Part shown: positions 23,450 to 30,889 of the stretch, piece by piece
How the letters are laid out: each line of letters begins with the position of its first letter
How positions within the stretch are numbered: the first letter of the stretch is position 1
DNA from: Candidatus Nomurabacteria bacterium
GTDB lineage: Bacteria; Patescibacteriota; Minisyncoccia; Phycocordibacterales; UBA9973
Assembly: GCA_027347985.1 (NCBI GenBank)
Contig: DAIEQH010000004.1
Coordinates: forward strand, 1-33,143
DNA: 33,143 nucleotides
Reading direction: 5' to 3'
Position numbers and translations under genes: made by a program
The notes under the pieces: model-generated
Seen by the model: only the letters and a program-made list of their open reading frames with translations
Told to the model about the DNA's origin: nothing
Databases searched by the model: none

Positions 23450-23782
23450 TTATCTTTTATCTCCATCCCCTTTCAACTTTCCTCTTTTCTTTCTTGATTG
23501 TAATTTATCTATATTGGTTTTAGCTATATCTTCAAGAGAGATACCTAGATCATAGGCTAATACAGCCAGATACCATAAAACATCCCCTAATTCTTCTTTT
23601 AAAGCTTCTCTGCGTTCCTTGCTCATTTTCCCTTCACCGTCATCTCCACGTAGCCATTTTTTTATCTTCCCCATTACCTCACCAGATTCATTCCCTAAGC
23701 CCAAAGCAGGATAAATAACTTTATATTTTTTTGGATGAAATGCTGTTGTTAGTGCTTTTTTTTGATATTCTTTTAATTCCAT
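23450..23782 (-). CDS. MazG-like nucleotide pyrophosphohydrolase
   Basis: A 110-residue all-alpha NTP pyrophosphohydrolase. The metal-binding pattern is LGLGNESGEVMGKIKKWLRG (E-x-x-E-like) followed by ALKEELGDVLWYLAVLAYDLG (ExxxD), the signature of MazG/MazG-like house-cleaning enzymes that remove non-canonical NTPs. A C-terminal Lys/Arg tail (KLQSRKKRGKLKGDGDKR) follows. It lies between tmk and argS, with stop and start 4 nt apart if argS begins at 23445. Confidence 0.88.
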   Translation of the reverse strand: MELKEYQKKALTTAFHPKKYKVIYPALGLGNESGEVMGKIKKWLRGDDGEGKMSKERREALKEELGDVLWYLAVLAYDLGISLEDIAKTNIDKLQSRKKRGKLKGDGDKR

Positions 23783-23797
23783 ATCGTTTAAAATAAA

Positions 23798-24490
23798 TTA
23801 TTTAATAATCTTTTTTACCTTTTTATAAATCTCCTCATGAATTACTTCCCGAGACAAAATTTCATTTTCTGGTGCACAATCTATTTTTATGAAATTTGGA
23901 ACTTCTTTCACAAGTTTTAATGCACTCTTGCGAGAATTTATCAAAAAGTTTACATCTGCTTCGTGTACATCTTTTTTCTTTTTCAAATATGCTCTCTTCA
24001 TTTTACTACTATCTCTATCTTTTAGAAGTTTCAAAACTATTTTTATAGGTAAATCTAAATATAAAGTGATATCTGGACGAGGAATTTTGAAAATTTCATA
24101 TTCCATCTCATCAAGCCACTTCATAAAATCATTTCTTCTTTTCGTATCTTTAGTCTTTCCACCTTGGTGAATCTGGTTAGCCGAAACATAACGATTTGCA
24201 ACAACAATATATCCTTTTTTTAACCACTCCATTAGTTCCTGGCTTGATTCCCATCTATCTGCCGCATAAAGGACCGAAGCTATTTTCGGATGAACATGTA
24301 GGAATTTATAATATTGTTCACTTAAACAATGCCCAATAAATTCACCAAAGAAATTTTTATAGTATTCAGGAAAATCAACAATTTTGACTGTCTTGCCTTC
24401 TTTTTTCAATCTTTTTGCCAAAAGAGCAACCTGCGTTGCTTTTCCACTACCGTCTGTGCCATCTATAACAATCAATTTGCCTTTTTTCAT
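23798..24490 (-). CDS. tmk: Thymidylate kinase
   Basis: Tmk phosphorylates dTMP to dTDP. From ATG 24490 the protein is 230 residues: P-loop IDGTDGSGKATQ (residues 9-20), IVDFPEYYKNFFGEFI, AADRWESSQ, and the DRY-type motif here NRYVSANQIHQGGK, followed by DITLYLDLP. The longer frame from 24550 adds 20 residues encoded by the neighbouring palindrome (MAESVSFEE...), so it is rejected. The LID region is long and Lys-rich, of the type seen in CPR and eukaryotic-like enzymes. It is just downstream of the PaaX/Cas2-like gene 2 cassette. Confidence 0.9.
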   Translation of the reverse strand: MKKGKLIVIDGTDGSGKATQVALLAKRLKKEGKTVKIVDFPEYYKNFFGEFIGHCLSEQYYKFLHVHPKIASVLYAADRWESSQELMEWLKKGYIVVANRYVSANQIHQGGKTKDTKRRNDFMKWLDEMEYEIFKIPRPDITLYLDLPIKIVLKLLKDRDSSKMKRAYLKKKKDVHEADVNFLINSRKSALKLVKEVPNFIKIDCAPENEILSREVIHEEIYKKVKKIIK

Positions 24491-24529
24491 ATTAATAACA
24501 ATCATTATACGCTTAAAATATTTTTCTTC

Positions 24530-24569
24530 AAATGACACACTTTCTGCCATGGCAGAAAGTGTGTCATTT
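24530..24569. repeat. Perfect 40-nt palindrome downstream of PaaX/Cas2-like gene 2
   Basis: Two 20-nt halves are exact reverse complements about the centre CCATGG (24547-24552); each half contains TGACACACTTTCTGCC or its complement. The TGA stop codon of the PaaX/Cas2-like gene (24564-24566) lies inside it. A near copy is at 25076-25109. Confidence 0.95.
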
Positions 24570-25046
24570 TATTACATATGATTTAGCCAGTTTAAAAGTT
24601 TTTATACACTTGCTAAGTTTAATTTTTTCAAGGTATTCTTTAAACTCTTTAGGTAACGGGAAAGGACCTACCCAAACACTTTTCTGAACCATTGTGTAAT
24701 TAAATTTTTTTAAATGCCATCTTAGCCATTCTCTTTCAGCTTTTCTCTCTGTCGGAACGTCAAACATTAGAAGAAGATTCTTATCTTTAGAAATATTTTG
24801 TGGTTTATCAAATTCTTTTAAGGAATCAATTTTTGTTTTTACATATTCTTTCCCACGTTTAGAAAGTACTATTCCAGACAATTCTTTTTCTATAAGATTT
24901 TTCTTTTTCAAACGATCAATGGTGGTTCTAACACTCCTCGGTGGATATTTCTTAAAACTAGGAATACCAAAAATATTTACTCTCATACCTTTATATCTCA
25001 TTTCCGTGTTCCAAAGTTCTTTTAAAATTTCTTTTGCAATTGACAT
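24564..25046 (-). CDS. PaaX/Cas2-like winged-helix protein, locus 2
   Basis: A 160-residue protein from ATG 25046 (an in-frame ATG at 25073 only adds MIFRLLYIY and almost touches the palindrome). The N-terminal winged-helix-like part (YPPRSVRTTIDRLKKKNLIEK...LSKRGKEYV) is followed by a Cas2-like ferredoxin fold: NLLLMFDVPTERKAERE (Asp96) and YTMVQKSVWVGPFPLPKEF. The motif MVQKSVW-x-G-x-x-PLPKEF is shared with locus 1, while the N-terminal parts differ, so the two are diverged relatives. It is bracketed by two copies of a private palindrome, one overlapping its stop codon and one ending at the stop codon of the upstream 2H gene. No CRISPR system is nearby. Confidence 0.8.
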   Translation of the reverse strand: MSIAKEILKELWNTEMRYKGMRVNIFGIPSFKKYPPRSVRTTIDRLKKKNLIEKELSGIVLSKRGKEYVKTKIDSLKEFDKPQNISKDKNLLLMFDVPTERKAEREWLRWHLKKFNYTMVQKSVWVGPFPLPKEFKEYLEKIKLSKCIKTFKLAKSYVIK

Positions 25047-25075
25047 ATAAATATATAATAACCTAAAAATCAAAG

Positions 25076-25109
25076 TGACACAATCTCTGCCATGGCAGAA
25101 AGTGTGTCA
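25076..25109. repeat. Palindrome upstream of PaaX/Cas2-like gene 2
   Basis: Halves TGACACAATCTCTGCCA (25076-25092) and TGGCAGAAAGTGTGTCA (25093-25109) pair in 15 of 17 positions around CCATGG; the right half is identical to the 24530-24569 copy. It ends next to the TAA of the 2H gene (25110-25112) and 30 nt from the PaaX/Cas2-like ATG. Confidence 0.93.
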
Positions 25110-25664
25110 TTATGATGATATTTTTTTAGGATGAAGCTTTTTAAATTCTGCTTTAGAACGAATAGGTATTCCATAATATTCCCTACCAGGACGTTCCCCT
25201 TTTGTGAAAAGTGTAATGTGTGGAACTCCTACCGGAATATGAGTTTTTAATAAAAAGTTTAATCTTTTATAAAAAATATACATATCAGGCATATCAACAA
25301 GTCTAATATAAGATTTCCTATGCTCTAAAACTTTTGGATTCCCAAAATATTTTTTCTTTTCTATAAAATAAATGCCTTTCTGCTTATATTCCCATTTTAA
25401 ATTTTTTGAAATAAACTTTAATTTAGCTACTTTCTTTTTTCTTTCTAAAACAGAAAATTTATTCAACGCTTTTTCAATTAGTAATAATGTTTTATCTCCT
25501 ACAATAGTTATGTGTCTATAAGTTTGTTCTCTAAAACCCTTCAACTCTTTTTTTGCTTCTAAATTACCATAATCTACCTGATTCTTTTTCAAAGGAATCA
25601 TAAAACCTAAAGATCCTTTAATTGATATAGGCTTATCGGGTTTAATTGCAATTTTGTTCTCCAT
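25110..25664 (-). CDS. 2H phosphoesterase / 2'-5' RNA ligase-like protein
   Basis: A 184-residue Lys-rich protein with two HxTx motifs, HITI (His51) in YRHITIVGD and HITL (His149) in VPHITLFTKGE, about 98 residues apart. This is the spacing and context of the 2H phosphoesterase superfamily, which cleaves or forms 2',3'- or 2'-5' phosphodiester bonds in RNA and nucleotides. The region between has the expected alternation of strands (KLKFISKNLKWEYKQKGIYFIE, SYIRLVDMPDMYIFYKRLN). The exact substrate is unknown. It lies 1 nt from the upstream membrane-protein gene. Confidence 0.75.
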   Translation of the reverse strand: MENKIAIKPDKPISIKGSLGFMIPLKKNQVDYGNLEAKKELKGFREQTYRHITIVGDKTLLLIEKALNKFSVLERKKKVAKLKFISKNLKWEYKQKGIYFIEKKKYFGNPKVLEHRKSYIRLVDMPDMYIFYKRLNFLLKTHIPVGVPHITLFTKGERPGREYYGIPIRSKAEFKKLHPKKISS

Positions 25665-25665
25665 G

Positions 25666-26004
25666 CTAGATTTCTAAAATTTTTAATACTCTCTTAATAG
25701 CTACAAAACCATAACCCCAAAGGAATGGGAGCCAGAGAGGCATTAATCCAAATAAAGTATTTCTAACAAAGGTTTCAACGCCTGTGCTGATAAAAACCAT
25801 TTCAGATAAAATCATTGCAAAAAATCCAAAAATCAATATAAAGGTATCTCCTTTCTCTTTTTTGATAAAGAAAGAAATTATAATAATTCCTATATATACT
25901 GCTGTCAAAACATAGTCGTTCTCTATGATTGGAATTAACCAAATCATCACAAGAATCGGTATTATATTTAAAACAATATTTATTATTTTATTTTTTAGAT
26001 TCAT
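25666..26004 (-). CDS. Small integral membrane protein
   Basis: A 112-residue protein with about four hydrophobic helices (IINIVLNIIPILVMIWLI; YVLTAVYIGIIIISFFI; FILIFGFFAMILSEMVFIS; LFGLMPLWLPFLWGYGFVAI) and short charged loops (KKEKGD). No family is recognised and no catalytic motif is seen. It lies between glyA (3 nt away) and the 2H gene, so it is probably co-transcribed with them. Confidence 0.75.
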   Translation of the reverse strand: MNLKNKIINIVLNIIPILVMIWLIPIIENDYVLTAVYIGIIIISFFIKKEKGDTFILIFGFFAMILSEMVFISTGVETFVRNTLFGLMPLWLPFLWGYGFVAIKRVLKILEI

Positions 26005-26007
26005 GAC

Positions 26008-27252
26008 TTAAACGAATTTTTTTGGTATTGGAAATTTTTTGGCGAGTTTTTTGATTTCTTTGTGGACAGATTCTTTTACTTTTTTATCATCTTTATTTTT
26101 GAGTGTCTTTATCATAAGCTCTGCGACATATTTACAGTCTTTCTCTTTGAAACCACGGGTCGTGATGGCCGGAGTGCCAAATCTGATGCCAGATGGATCC
26201 ATCGGTTTTCTAGTATCCCCTGCGATGGTATTCATATTTAAAGTAATCCCCACTTCATCGAGCACTGTCTGAGCTTCCTTGCCTGTCACCCCTAAAGAGC
26301 CGAAAACATCAGCTAAAATAAGGTGATTGTCGGTACCTCCACCTATCATACGAATTTTATTTTTACGAAAAACTTCTTCCATCGCTTTTGCATTTTTCAA
26401 AATCTGTCTAGCATATTTTTTATATTTTGGCGTTATTGCTTCTCCGAAAGCAACAGCCTTGGCGGCAATGGTATGCATATGCGGACCGCCTTGTATCCCT
26501 GGGAAAATAGCTTTATCAATTTTTTTCGCAATTTCTTCATTCTCTCTAGTGAGAATTATTCCTCCACGAGGCCCCCGAAGAGTTTTGTGAGTAGTGGAAG
26601 TGATAATATCAAAGCCATCATCAAATGGATTGCGAAGCACTCCGGCAGCGATGAGCCCTGCGATGTGTGCCATGTCTGCCATAGTGATGGCTCCGACTTC
26701 ATGCGCAATCTCTACAAACTTTTTATAATCAAGAGTGCGAGAGTAAGCAGAAAAACCAGCTAAAATTATTTTCGGTTTAAATTCTTTTGCCACACGACGC
26801 AAATCTTCATAATCAATTTCTCCTGTCTCAGGATTTTTCATCTTGTATGTGACAAATTTATAAATTTTTGCAGGTAAAGTCATCGGATGTCCATGAGTTA
26901 GATGCCCTCCATGAGAGAGGTCCATACCAAGTACAACATCTCCAGGATTCAAAAGTGCAGAATATACTGCCAAGTTTGCGGGAGCGCCAGAATGCGCTTG
27001 AACATTTGCGAATTTACATTTAAATAATTTACAAACACGCTCTATAGCTAGACGTTCCACGGCATCGGTAAATTCTTGTCCACCATAATATCTGCGGCCC
27101 GGATATCCTTCAGAATATTTATTGGTAAAGATAGAACCGTTCGCTTTCAAAACATCTTCTGAAACATAGTTCTCGGAAGGGATGAGTTCTAGCCCTTCTT
27201 TTTGCCTTTTTTCTTCAGCTTTTATTAATTTTTCTATTAGTTTATCGTGCAT
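26008..27252 (-). CDS. glyA: Serine hydroxymethyltransferase
   Basis: GlyA is a PLP enzyme that converts serine and tetrahydrofolate to glycine and 5,10-methylene-tetrahydrofolate, feeding dTMP synthesis. The 414-residue protein has LELIPSENYVSEDVL, TNKYSEGYPGRRYYGG, NVQAHSGAPANLAVY, GMDLSHGGHLTHG, ADMAHIAGLIAAG and the PLP-lysine motif TSTTHKTLRGPRGG (Lys223). The C-terminal domain contains the GGTDNHLI and TPAITTRGF motifs. Its start overlaps the end of the MBL gene by 16 bp, implying translational coupling. Confidence 0.97.
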   Translation of the reverse strand: MHDKLIEKLIKAEEKRQKEGLELIPSENYVSEDVLKANGSIFTNKYSEGYPGRRYYGGQEFTDAVERLAIERVCKLFKCKFANVQAHSGAPANLAVYSALLNPGDVVLGMDLSHGGHLTHGHPMTLPAKIYKFVTYKMKNPETGEIDYEDLRRVAKEFKPKIILAGFSAYSRTLDYKKFVEIAHEVGAITMADMAHIAGLIAAGVLRNPFDDGFDIITSTTHKTLRGPRGGIILTRENEEIAKKIDKAIFPGIQGGPHMHTIAAKAVAFGEAITPKYKKYARQILKNAKAMEEVFRKNKIRMIGGGTDNHLILADVFGSLGVTGKEAQTVLDEVGITLNMNTIAGDTRKPMDPSGIRFGTPAITTRGFKEKDCKYVAELMIKTLKNKDDKKVKESVHKEIKKLAKKFPIPKKFV

Positions 27253-28100
27253 TTATTTATTCTAGCACATTTAATAATTATTGCTCCCAATAAGTCTGTC
27301 CGAAGAATTTTAGCCTTTAATGAAGAAAGTGTGTCTAATGTGTCTTGATGTGGATGTCCATATTTATTATCTTTACCATCTGAGATGAGAGCATAGGCGG
27401 GAGAGACAGCTTCCACAAAAGGATATGAGGAAGATGTGCGTGAACCATGGTGTGCGACTTTAAGAATGGTACTTTTTAATTCTTCTTTATTATTTCCTGC
27501 TAGAATTATTTTTTCTGTTTTGATAGTCGCATCACCTGTAAGCATAATATTAGTGTCACCATACGATAATCTCCCTACTACTGAACCATCATTAGTCGCC
27601 CAAGTGGACACATCACGGTCGGGAAATAAAATATCAATAAATACTCCCCCACCTAGGTCGAGCTTCATTCCTTTTTTCGCTAAAATATCAGGTATATTAT
27701 TTTTCTTCATTTCATCTCTCAAGTTTTGATATGTTTTTGAGTCAGTCAAAGCACCAGATTCAAAAACTTTACCAACTTTGTAAGTTTTCAAAACATCTAG
27801 AAAGCCACTAATATGGTCAGCATCCGGATTGGTGATAATGAGTGCATCAATATTTCTATCAAAAGGAGACATCACGCGAGTAAGTTGGTTTAAAATTTTT
27901 TTCGGTGGACCACCATCAACCAATATTTGTGTCCCTGTCGGAGATTCAATAAAGAGAGCATCCCCTTGCCCGACATCTAGCATCGCAAAAGTAAAACCTC
28001 GATGAGAATTTTGCCAATCAATATAAAAAATAAAAATATTCACTACAAAAAGCAAAAGAGTGAAGAAAAATAACCAATATTTCTTATAATTTTTGAACAT
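27237..28100 (-). CDS. ComEC-associated MBL-fold hydrolase (stand-alone ComEC C-terminal domain)
   Basis: A 287-residue protein with one N-terminal membrane helix (YWLFFFTLLLFVVNIFIFYI) and an exported metallo-beta-lactamase domain matching the C-terminal part of ComEC: FAMLDVGQGDALFIESPTGTQILVDGG, ITNPDADHISGF, MLTGDA, KVAHHGSRTS and LISDGKDNKYGHPH. In many bacteria this domain is fused to the ComEC channel and is thought to degrade the non-transported strand during DNA uptake. Here the channel part is a separate gene at 28863-30371 on the same strand, separated by the superoxide dismutase on the opposite strand. Confidence 0.9.
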   Translation of the reverse strand: MFKNYKKYWLFFFTLLLFVVNIFIFYIDWQNSHRGFTFAMLDVGQGDALFIESPTGTQILVDGGPPKKILNQLTRVMSPFDRNIDALIITNPDADHISGFLDVLKTYKVGKVFESGALTDSKTYQNLRDEMKKNNIPDILAKKGMKLDLGGGVFIDILFPDRDVSTWATNDGSVVGRLSYGDTNIMLTGDATIKTEKIILAGNNKEELKSTILKVAHHGSRTSSSYPFVEAVSPAYALISDGKDNKYGHPHQDTLDTLSSLKAKILRTDLLGAIIIKCARINKCTIN

Positions 28101-28143
28101 AAATTTCAGGAAAACTTCATGATAACTTCACCTGATAATATGC

Positions 28144-28149
28144 TATAAT
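28144..28149 (+). promoter_or_regulatory. Candidate -10 box (TATAAT) upstream of sod
   Basis: TATAAT lies 128 nt before the sod ATG in the intergenic region shared with the divergent MBL gene. No convincing -35 hexamer is seen at the right spacing, so this is a weak call. Confidence 0.35.
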
Positions 28150-28190
28150 ATTAACACGAATAAACCTCCAATTATCAATTTAATAATGCA

Positions 28191-28273
28191 ACAGGGATTT
28201 ACTTTTTTGAGCTGGTCTGGCCGGGGTTCGGGGCCCCGGGAAACCGAGGACCCGAAAAAAAGTAAATCCCTGT
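28191..28273. repeat. 83-nt near-perfect palindrome in the sod leader
   Basis: The 18-nt outer arms ACAGGGATTTACTTTTTT (28191-28208) and its exact complement (28256-28273) enclose a GC-rich core with GGTC/GACC, GGTT/AACC and a CGGGGCCCCG centre that can extend the hairpin. The GC content of the core is far above the surroundings. It ends 3 nt before the sod start codon, so a transcript through it would carry a strong hairpin next to the start. No second copy was seen in this window. Confidence 0.88.
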
Positions 28274-28276
28274 GAA

Positions 28277-28879
28277 ATGAATATTATGAAAAAATTTGAA
28301 GAACAAAAATTTAATATAGGTGAATTAAAAGGTATTTCAGCAAAAAACATAGAAGAGCATTTGAAACTCTATGCTGGCTATGTGAAACACACCAATTTAA
28401 TTTGGGAGAAAATGGGAGAATATATGGCTGATGCTGAAAAAAATGCTTATGTCATAGGAGAATTACAAAGAAGATTTGGTTTTGAATTCAATGGCATGAG
28501 AAATCATGAATATTATTTCGAATCCTTGGAGGGAGGAGCAAAAGCACTACCTTTAAACTCTCAATTTAAGAAGGCTATAGAAAAAATAGTTCCTTCTTTT
28601 GATATTTGGCTTACTGCTTTCAAAACCCTAGCTATGACCCGCGGCATAGGTTGGGCAATATTGTATTGGGATAAAAAGACAGAACAATTAGTAGCCACTT
28701 GGGTGGATGAACAACATTTAGGACAACTAAACGGCCTAAATTGGGTTCTCGGTATTGATATGTGGGAACATGCTTTTGTCTATGATTACCCAACTTCAGA
28801 AAAGAAAAAGTATGTTGAAGCTTTTTTTGACAACCTAAACTGGGAAGTCATTGAAGAAAACTTTAAAAAGGCTCAGTAA
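28277..28879 (+). CDS. Superoxide dismutase, Fe/Mn family
   Basis: SOD converts superoxide to oxygen and hydrogen peroxide. The 200-residue protein aligns over its length with Fe/Mn SODs: ISAKNIEEHLKLYAGYV, FGFEFNGMRNHEYYFESL, RGIGWAILYWDKKTEQLVATWVDEQ and GIDMWEHAFVYDY. The four metal ligands are His28, His77, Asp161 and His165. The usual KHH near the first ligand, which contributes the gateway His, reads LKLY here. Metal choice cannot be told. It is the only plus-strand gene in the right part of the window. It is convergent with comEC, overlapping its 3' end by 17 bp, and preceded by the 83-nt palindrome. Confidence 0.92.
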   Translation: MNIMKKFEEQKFNIGELKGISAKNIEEHLKLYAGYVKHTNLIWEKMGEYMADAEKNAYVIGELQRRFGFEFNGMRNHEYYFESLEGGAKALPLNSQFKKAIEKIVPSFDIWLTAFKTLAMTRGIGWAILYWDKKTEQLVATWVDEQHLGQLNGLNWVLGIDMWEHAFVYDYPTSEKKKYVEAFFDNLNWEVIEENFKKAQ

Positions 28880-30371
28880 AAAAACTCTTTATATTTTTTC
28901 CAAAAAGCTTATAAATAAAATAAGCATAAATCGCTATGACAAAAACAAGCGGAAAATTTGGAATAGACAAAGCAGCAAATGGAATATGAGAGAAAAAATT
29001 TATTATGATAAGTTCGTATTGGAGAAAAAGTTGCGAGAGTAAACCGAAAGGGACAGAAAGAAAGTAAGAAACAATCCCAGCGAAACCAGTTAAAAATCCT
29101 AAAATCATAGTTGGAGGAATAAAAGGCAAAACTAAAACATTTGCCGGTAAAGCAACTAAAGAAAGATTGCCCATTTTATACAAAATAAAAGGCATAACAA
29201 AAATATAACAAGCAAAAGTGATTGAAATAATCTCCCTTAATTCAAAACGCTCTGTCACCCACAAAAAATATTTCTCAATTTTAGGTGTAAAAAATATGAG
29301 AGCCACTGTGGCAATAAAAGAAAGTTGAAAAGAAACATCAAAAACTAAAACAAAAGGATTTATCAAAACCATAAACACACCAGCTATAATCAAAGCCCGC
29401 ATTACATCATAGTTTCTTCCTATAAGACGTGCTGCCAACGCTAGTGTCGCCATTATCCCAGCCCGGATAGCGGTAGAAGAACCACCTGTCATTAAAACAA
29501 AAAGTAAAATTGTAAATATTCCAGCTCCAATTCCAATATTTTTAGGAAAAGGTGAAAGAACTTTCATAATCCACTCAGCGACAATTGTCACATTATATCC
29601 AGAAAGGGCGACTATATGTATAGTACCCGTGTCCACAAAACTCTGCCTTAAAGATTGGTTAAAAGAAGATTTCTCTCCCAAAATAAGCCCACCCATGAGC
29701 AATGACTCAGGCTCTCTAATAACCAAATTCATTTTAGACAAAAAGACATTTTTAACGTAAAACAACGTACTTTTTATTTTATTTCCATTCCCTTCTGAGA
29801 CAACTTCAATTTTCGGATAAGTCATGACATAGAAAATTCCGTCTTTTCGTAAGTAATTTACATAATCAAATTCTTTATCTTGATCCGTCATAAAATTGTC
29901 TGGTTTTTTTAGTGTACCTTCAAAATTAATCTCATCTCCATATTTAAACTCTTGGTCTAAATTGGTTGATACTAAAATTTTTGTGGCGAAAAAAGGCCTT
30001 GCCTTAAGAGGATCCAAGGCAAGGCCTTGGGGGGCCACTTCCACCGTCAATTTCTGATTATTTTCTGCAATGCTTGGCTCGTCTATAATTTTTCCAGACA
30101 AAATAATTTTTTGTCCAACGGAAGATTCAAAAATTTGAGGTGCGGGAACATCAACATTATTAAATCTAAAAATACCAAAAGATATAGCCAAAATAAAAAC
30201 TCCTGCAAATATTCCCCATTTGTTTTTTGAGATAAAAGTGTGAAAAAATACAATCGCAACAGCAATTATCCCAATTAAAATAATGGTATAAAAATTTACA
30301 AAAACAAAAGAGCGCAAAAGCACCCCAAAAATAAAACCAAAACAAGAAGCATAAAAAATTCTGTCTTGCAT
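28863..30371 (-). CDS. comEC: ComEC/Rec2 competence channel (without MBL domain)
   Basis: ComEC forms the inner-membrane channel that takes up single-stranded DNA. The 502-residue protein has N-terminal membrane helices, an exported OB-like domain (GQKIILSGKIIDEPSIAENNQKLTVEV...FKYGDEINFEGTL), and the competence domain with LLMGGLILGEKSS, the hallmark HIVALSGYNVTIVAE, GGSSTAIRAGIMATLALAARLIGRNYD and many C-terminal helices. It ends before any MBL motif; that domain is encoded at 27237-28100. A 36-nt palindrome (29993-30028) is inserted in frame in the OB-like domain. With RecA, SSB and RecJ nearby, the cell probably retains DNA uptake. Confidence 0.93.
   Translation of the reverse strand: MQDRIFYASCFGFIFGVLLRSFVFVNFYTIILIGIIAVAIVFFHTFISKNKWGIFAGVFILAISFGIFRFNNVDVPAPQIFESSVGQKIILSGKIIDEPSIAENNQKLTVEVAPQGLALDPLKARPFFATKILVSTNLDQEFKYGDEINFEGTLKKPDNFMTDQDKEFDYVNYLRKDGIFYVMTYPKIEVVSEGNGNKIKSTLFYVKNVFLSKMNLVIREPESLLMGGLILGEKSSFNQSLRQSFVDTGTIHIVALSGYNVTIVAEWIMKVLSPFPKNIGIGAGIFTILLFVLMTGGSSTAIRAGIMATLALAARLIGRNYDVMRALIIAGVFMVLINPFVLVFDVSFQLSFIATVALIFFTPKIEKYFLWVTERFELREIISITFACYIFVMPFILYKMGNLSLVALPANVLVLPFIPPTMILGFLTGFAGIVSYFLSVPFGLLSQLFLQYELIIINFFSHIPFAALSIPNFPLVFVIAIYAYFIYKLFGKNIKSFFTEPF
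29993..30028. repeat. 36-nt in-frame palindrome in comEC (P5)
   Basis: Perfect 13-nt arms AAGGCCTTGCCTT (29993-30005) / AAGGCAAGGCCTT (30016-30028) around a 10-nt loop. On the coding strand it encodes QGLALDPLKARP within the OB-like domain. It differs in arm sequence and frame from P1-P4 in ileS and argS but has almost the same size. Confidence 0.92.
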
Positions 30372-30389
30372 TGAAAAATTTAAATAAAA

Positions 30390-30884
30390 TTATTTTCCTT
30401 TTTTAAGTTCTATCTTGTTGCCATCTGCAAAATTGGTGGCTATTTCATCCACACGGTCATTATATTTATCTCCGCTGTGCCCTTCTACATAAGTCCATTT
30501 GATTTTAAAATCTTGAGAAAGTTTATAAAGTTCTTCCCAGAGTTCTTTGTTTAAAACTGGTTTTTTAGCAGCATTTCGCCAATTATTTTTTTGCCAATTG
30601 AAAATCCACTCTGTTATTCCTAAAATAACATATTTTGAATCAGAAAAAATTTCTACGGGTATATTTATTTTCATCTTTTTAAGATTTTTTAATGCTTCTA
30701 TGGGTGCAGTGAGCTCCATTTGATTATTCGTCGCATGTTTTGAGCCTCCACCAAATTCAAAAACACTTTTTCCATTAATTAAAACCACCCCCCAACCAGC
30801 CGGACCAGGATTTCCTCTCGCCGCCCCATCTGTATAAATTATTATTTTACCTACCCCTTTTAAATTTTTACTTTTTTTTATCAT
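30390..30884 (-). CDS. rnhA: Ribonuclease HI
   Basis: RNase HI cuts the RNA strand of RNA:DNA hybrids such as R-loops and primers. The 164-residue protein has the catalytic carboxylates in IIYTDGAARGNPGPAGWG (Asp19), NNQMELTAPIEAL (Glu57) and VEIFSDSKYV (Asp82), the basic protrusion (IFNWQKNNWRNAAKKPVLN), the loop histidine in YVEGHSGDKYND, and the final Asp in NDRVDEIA. ATG 30884 is chosen; an in-frame TTG at 30896 would add MVKF and overlap the NUDIX stop. The start is 5 nt from that stop. Confidence 0.95.
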   Translation of the reverse strand: MIKKSKNLKGVGKIIIYTDGAARGNPGPAGWGVVLINGKSVFEFGGGSKHATNNQMELTAPIEALKNLKKMKINIPVEIFSDSKYVILGITEWIFNWQKNNWRNAAKKPVLNKELWEELYKLSQDFKIKWTYVEGHSGDKYNDRVDEIATNFADGNKIELKKGK

Positions 30885-30889
30885 AAATT

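Noticed and set aside
24491-24550. Longer tmk start at 24550
   Set aside because: The 20 extra residues are encoded by the palindrome and the gap after it; the conserved kinase start MKKGKLIVIDG begins at 24490.
28209-28254. tRNA-like or small-RNA gene in the GC-rich core upstream of sod
   Set aside because: No acceptor, anticodon or T-loop arrangement can be drawn; the segment is better explained as the centre of a palindrome.
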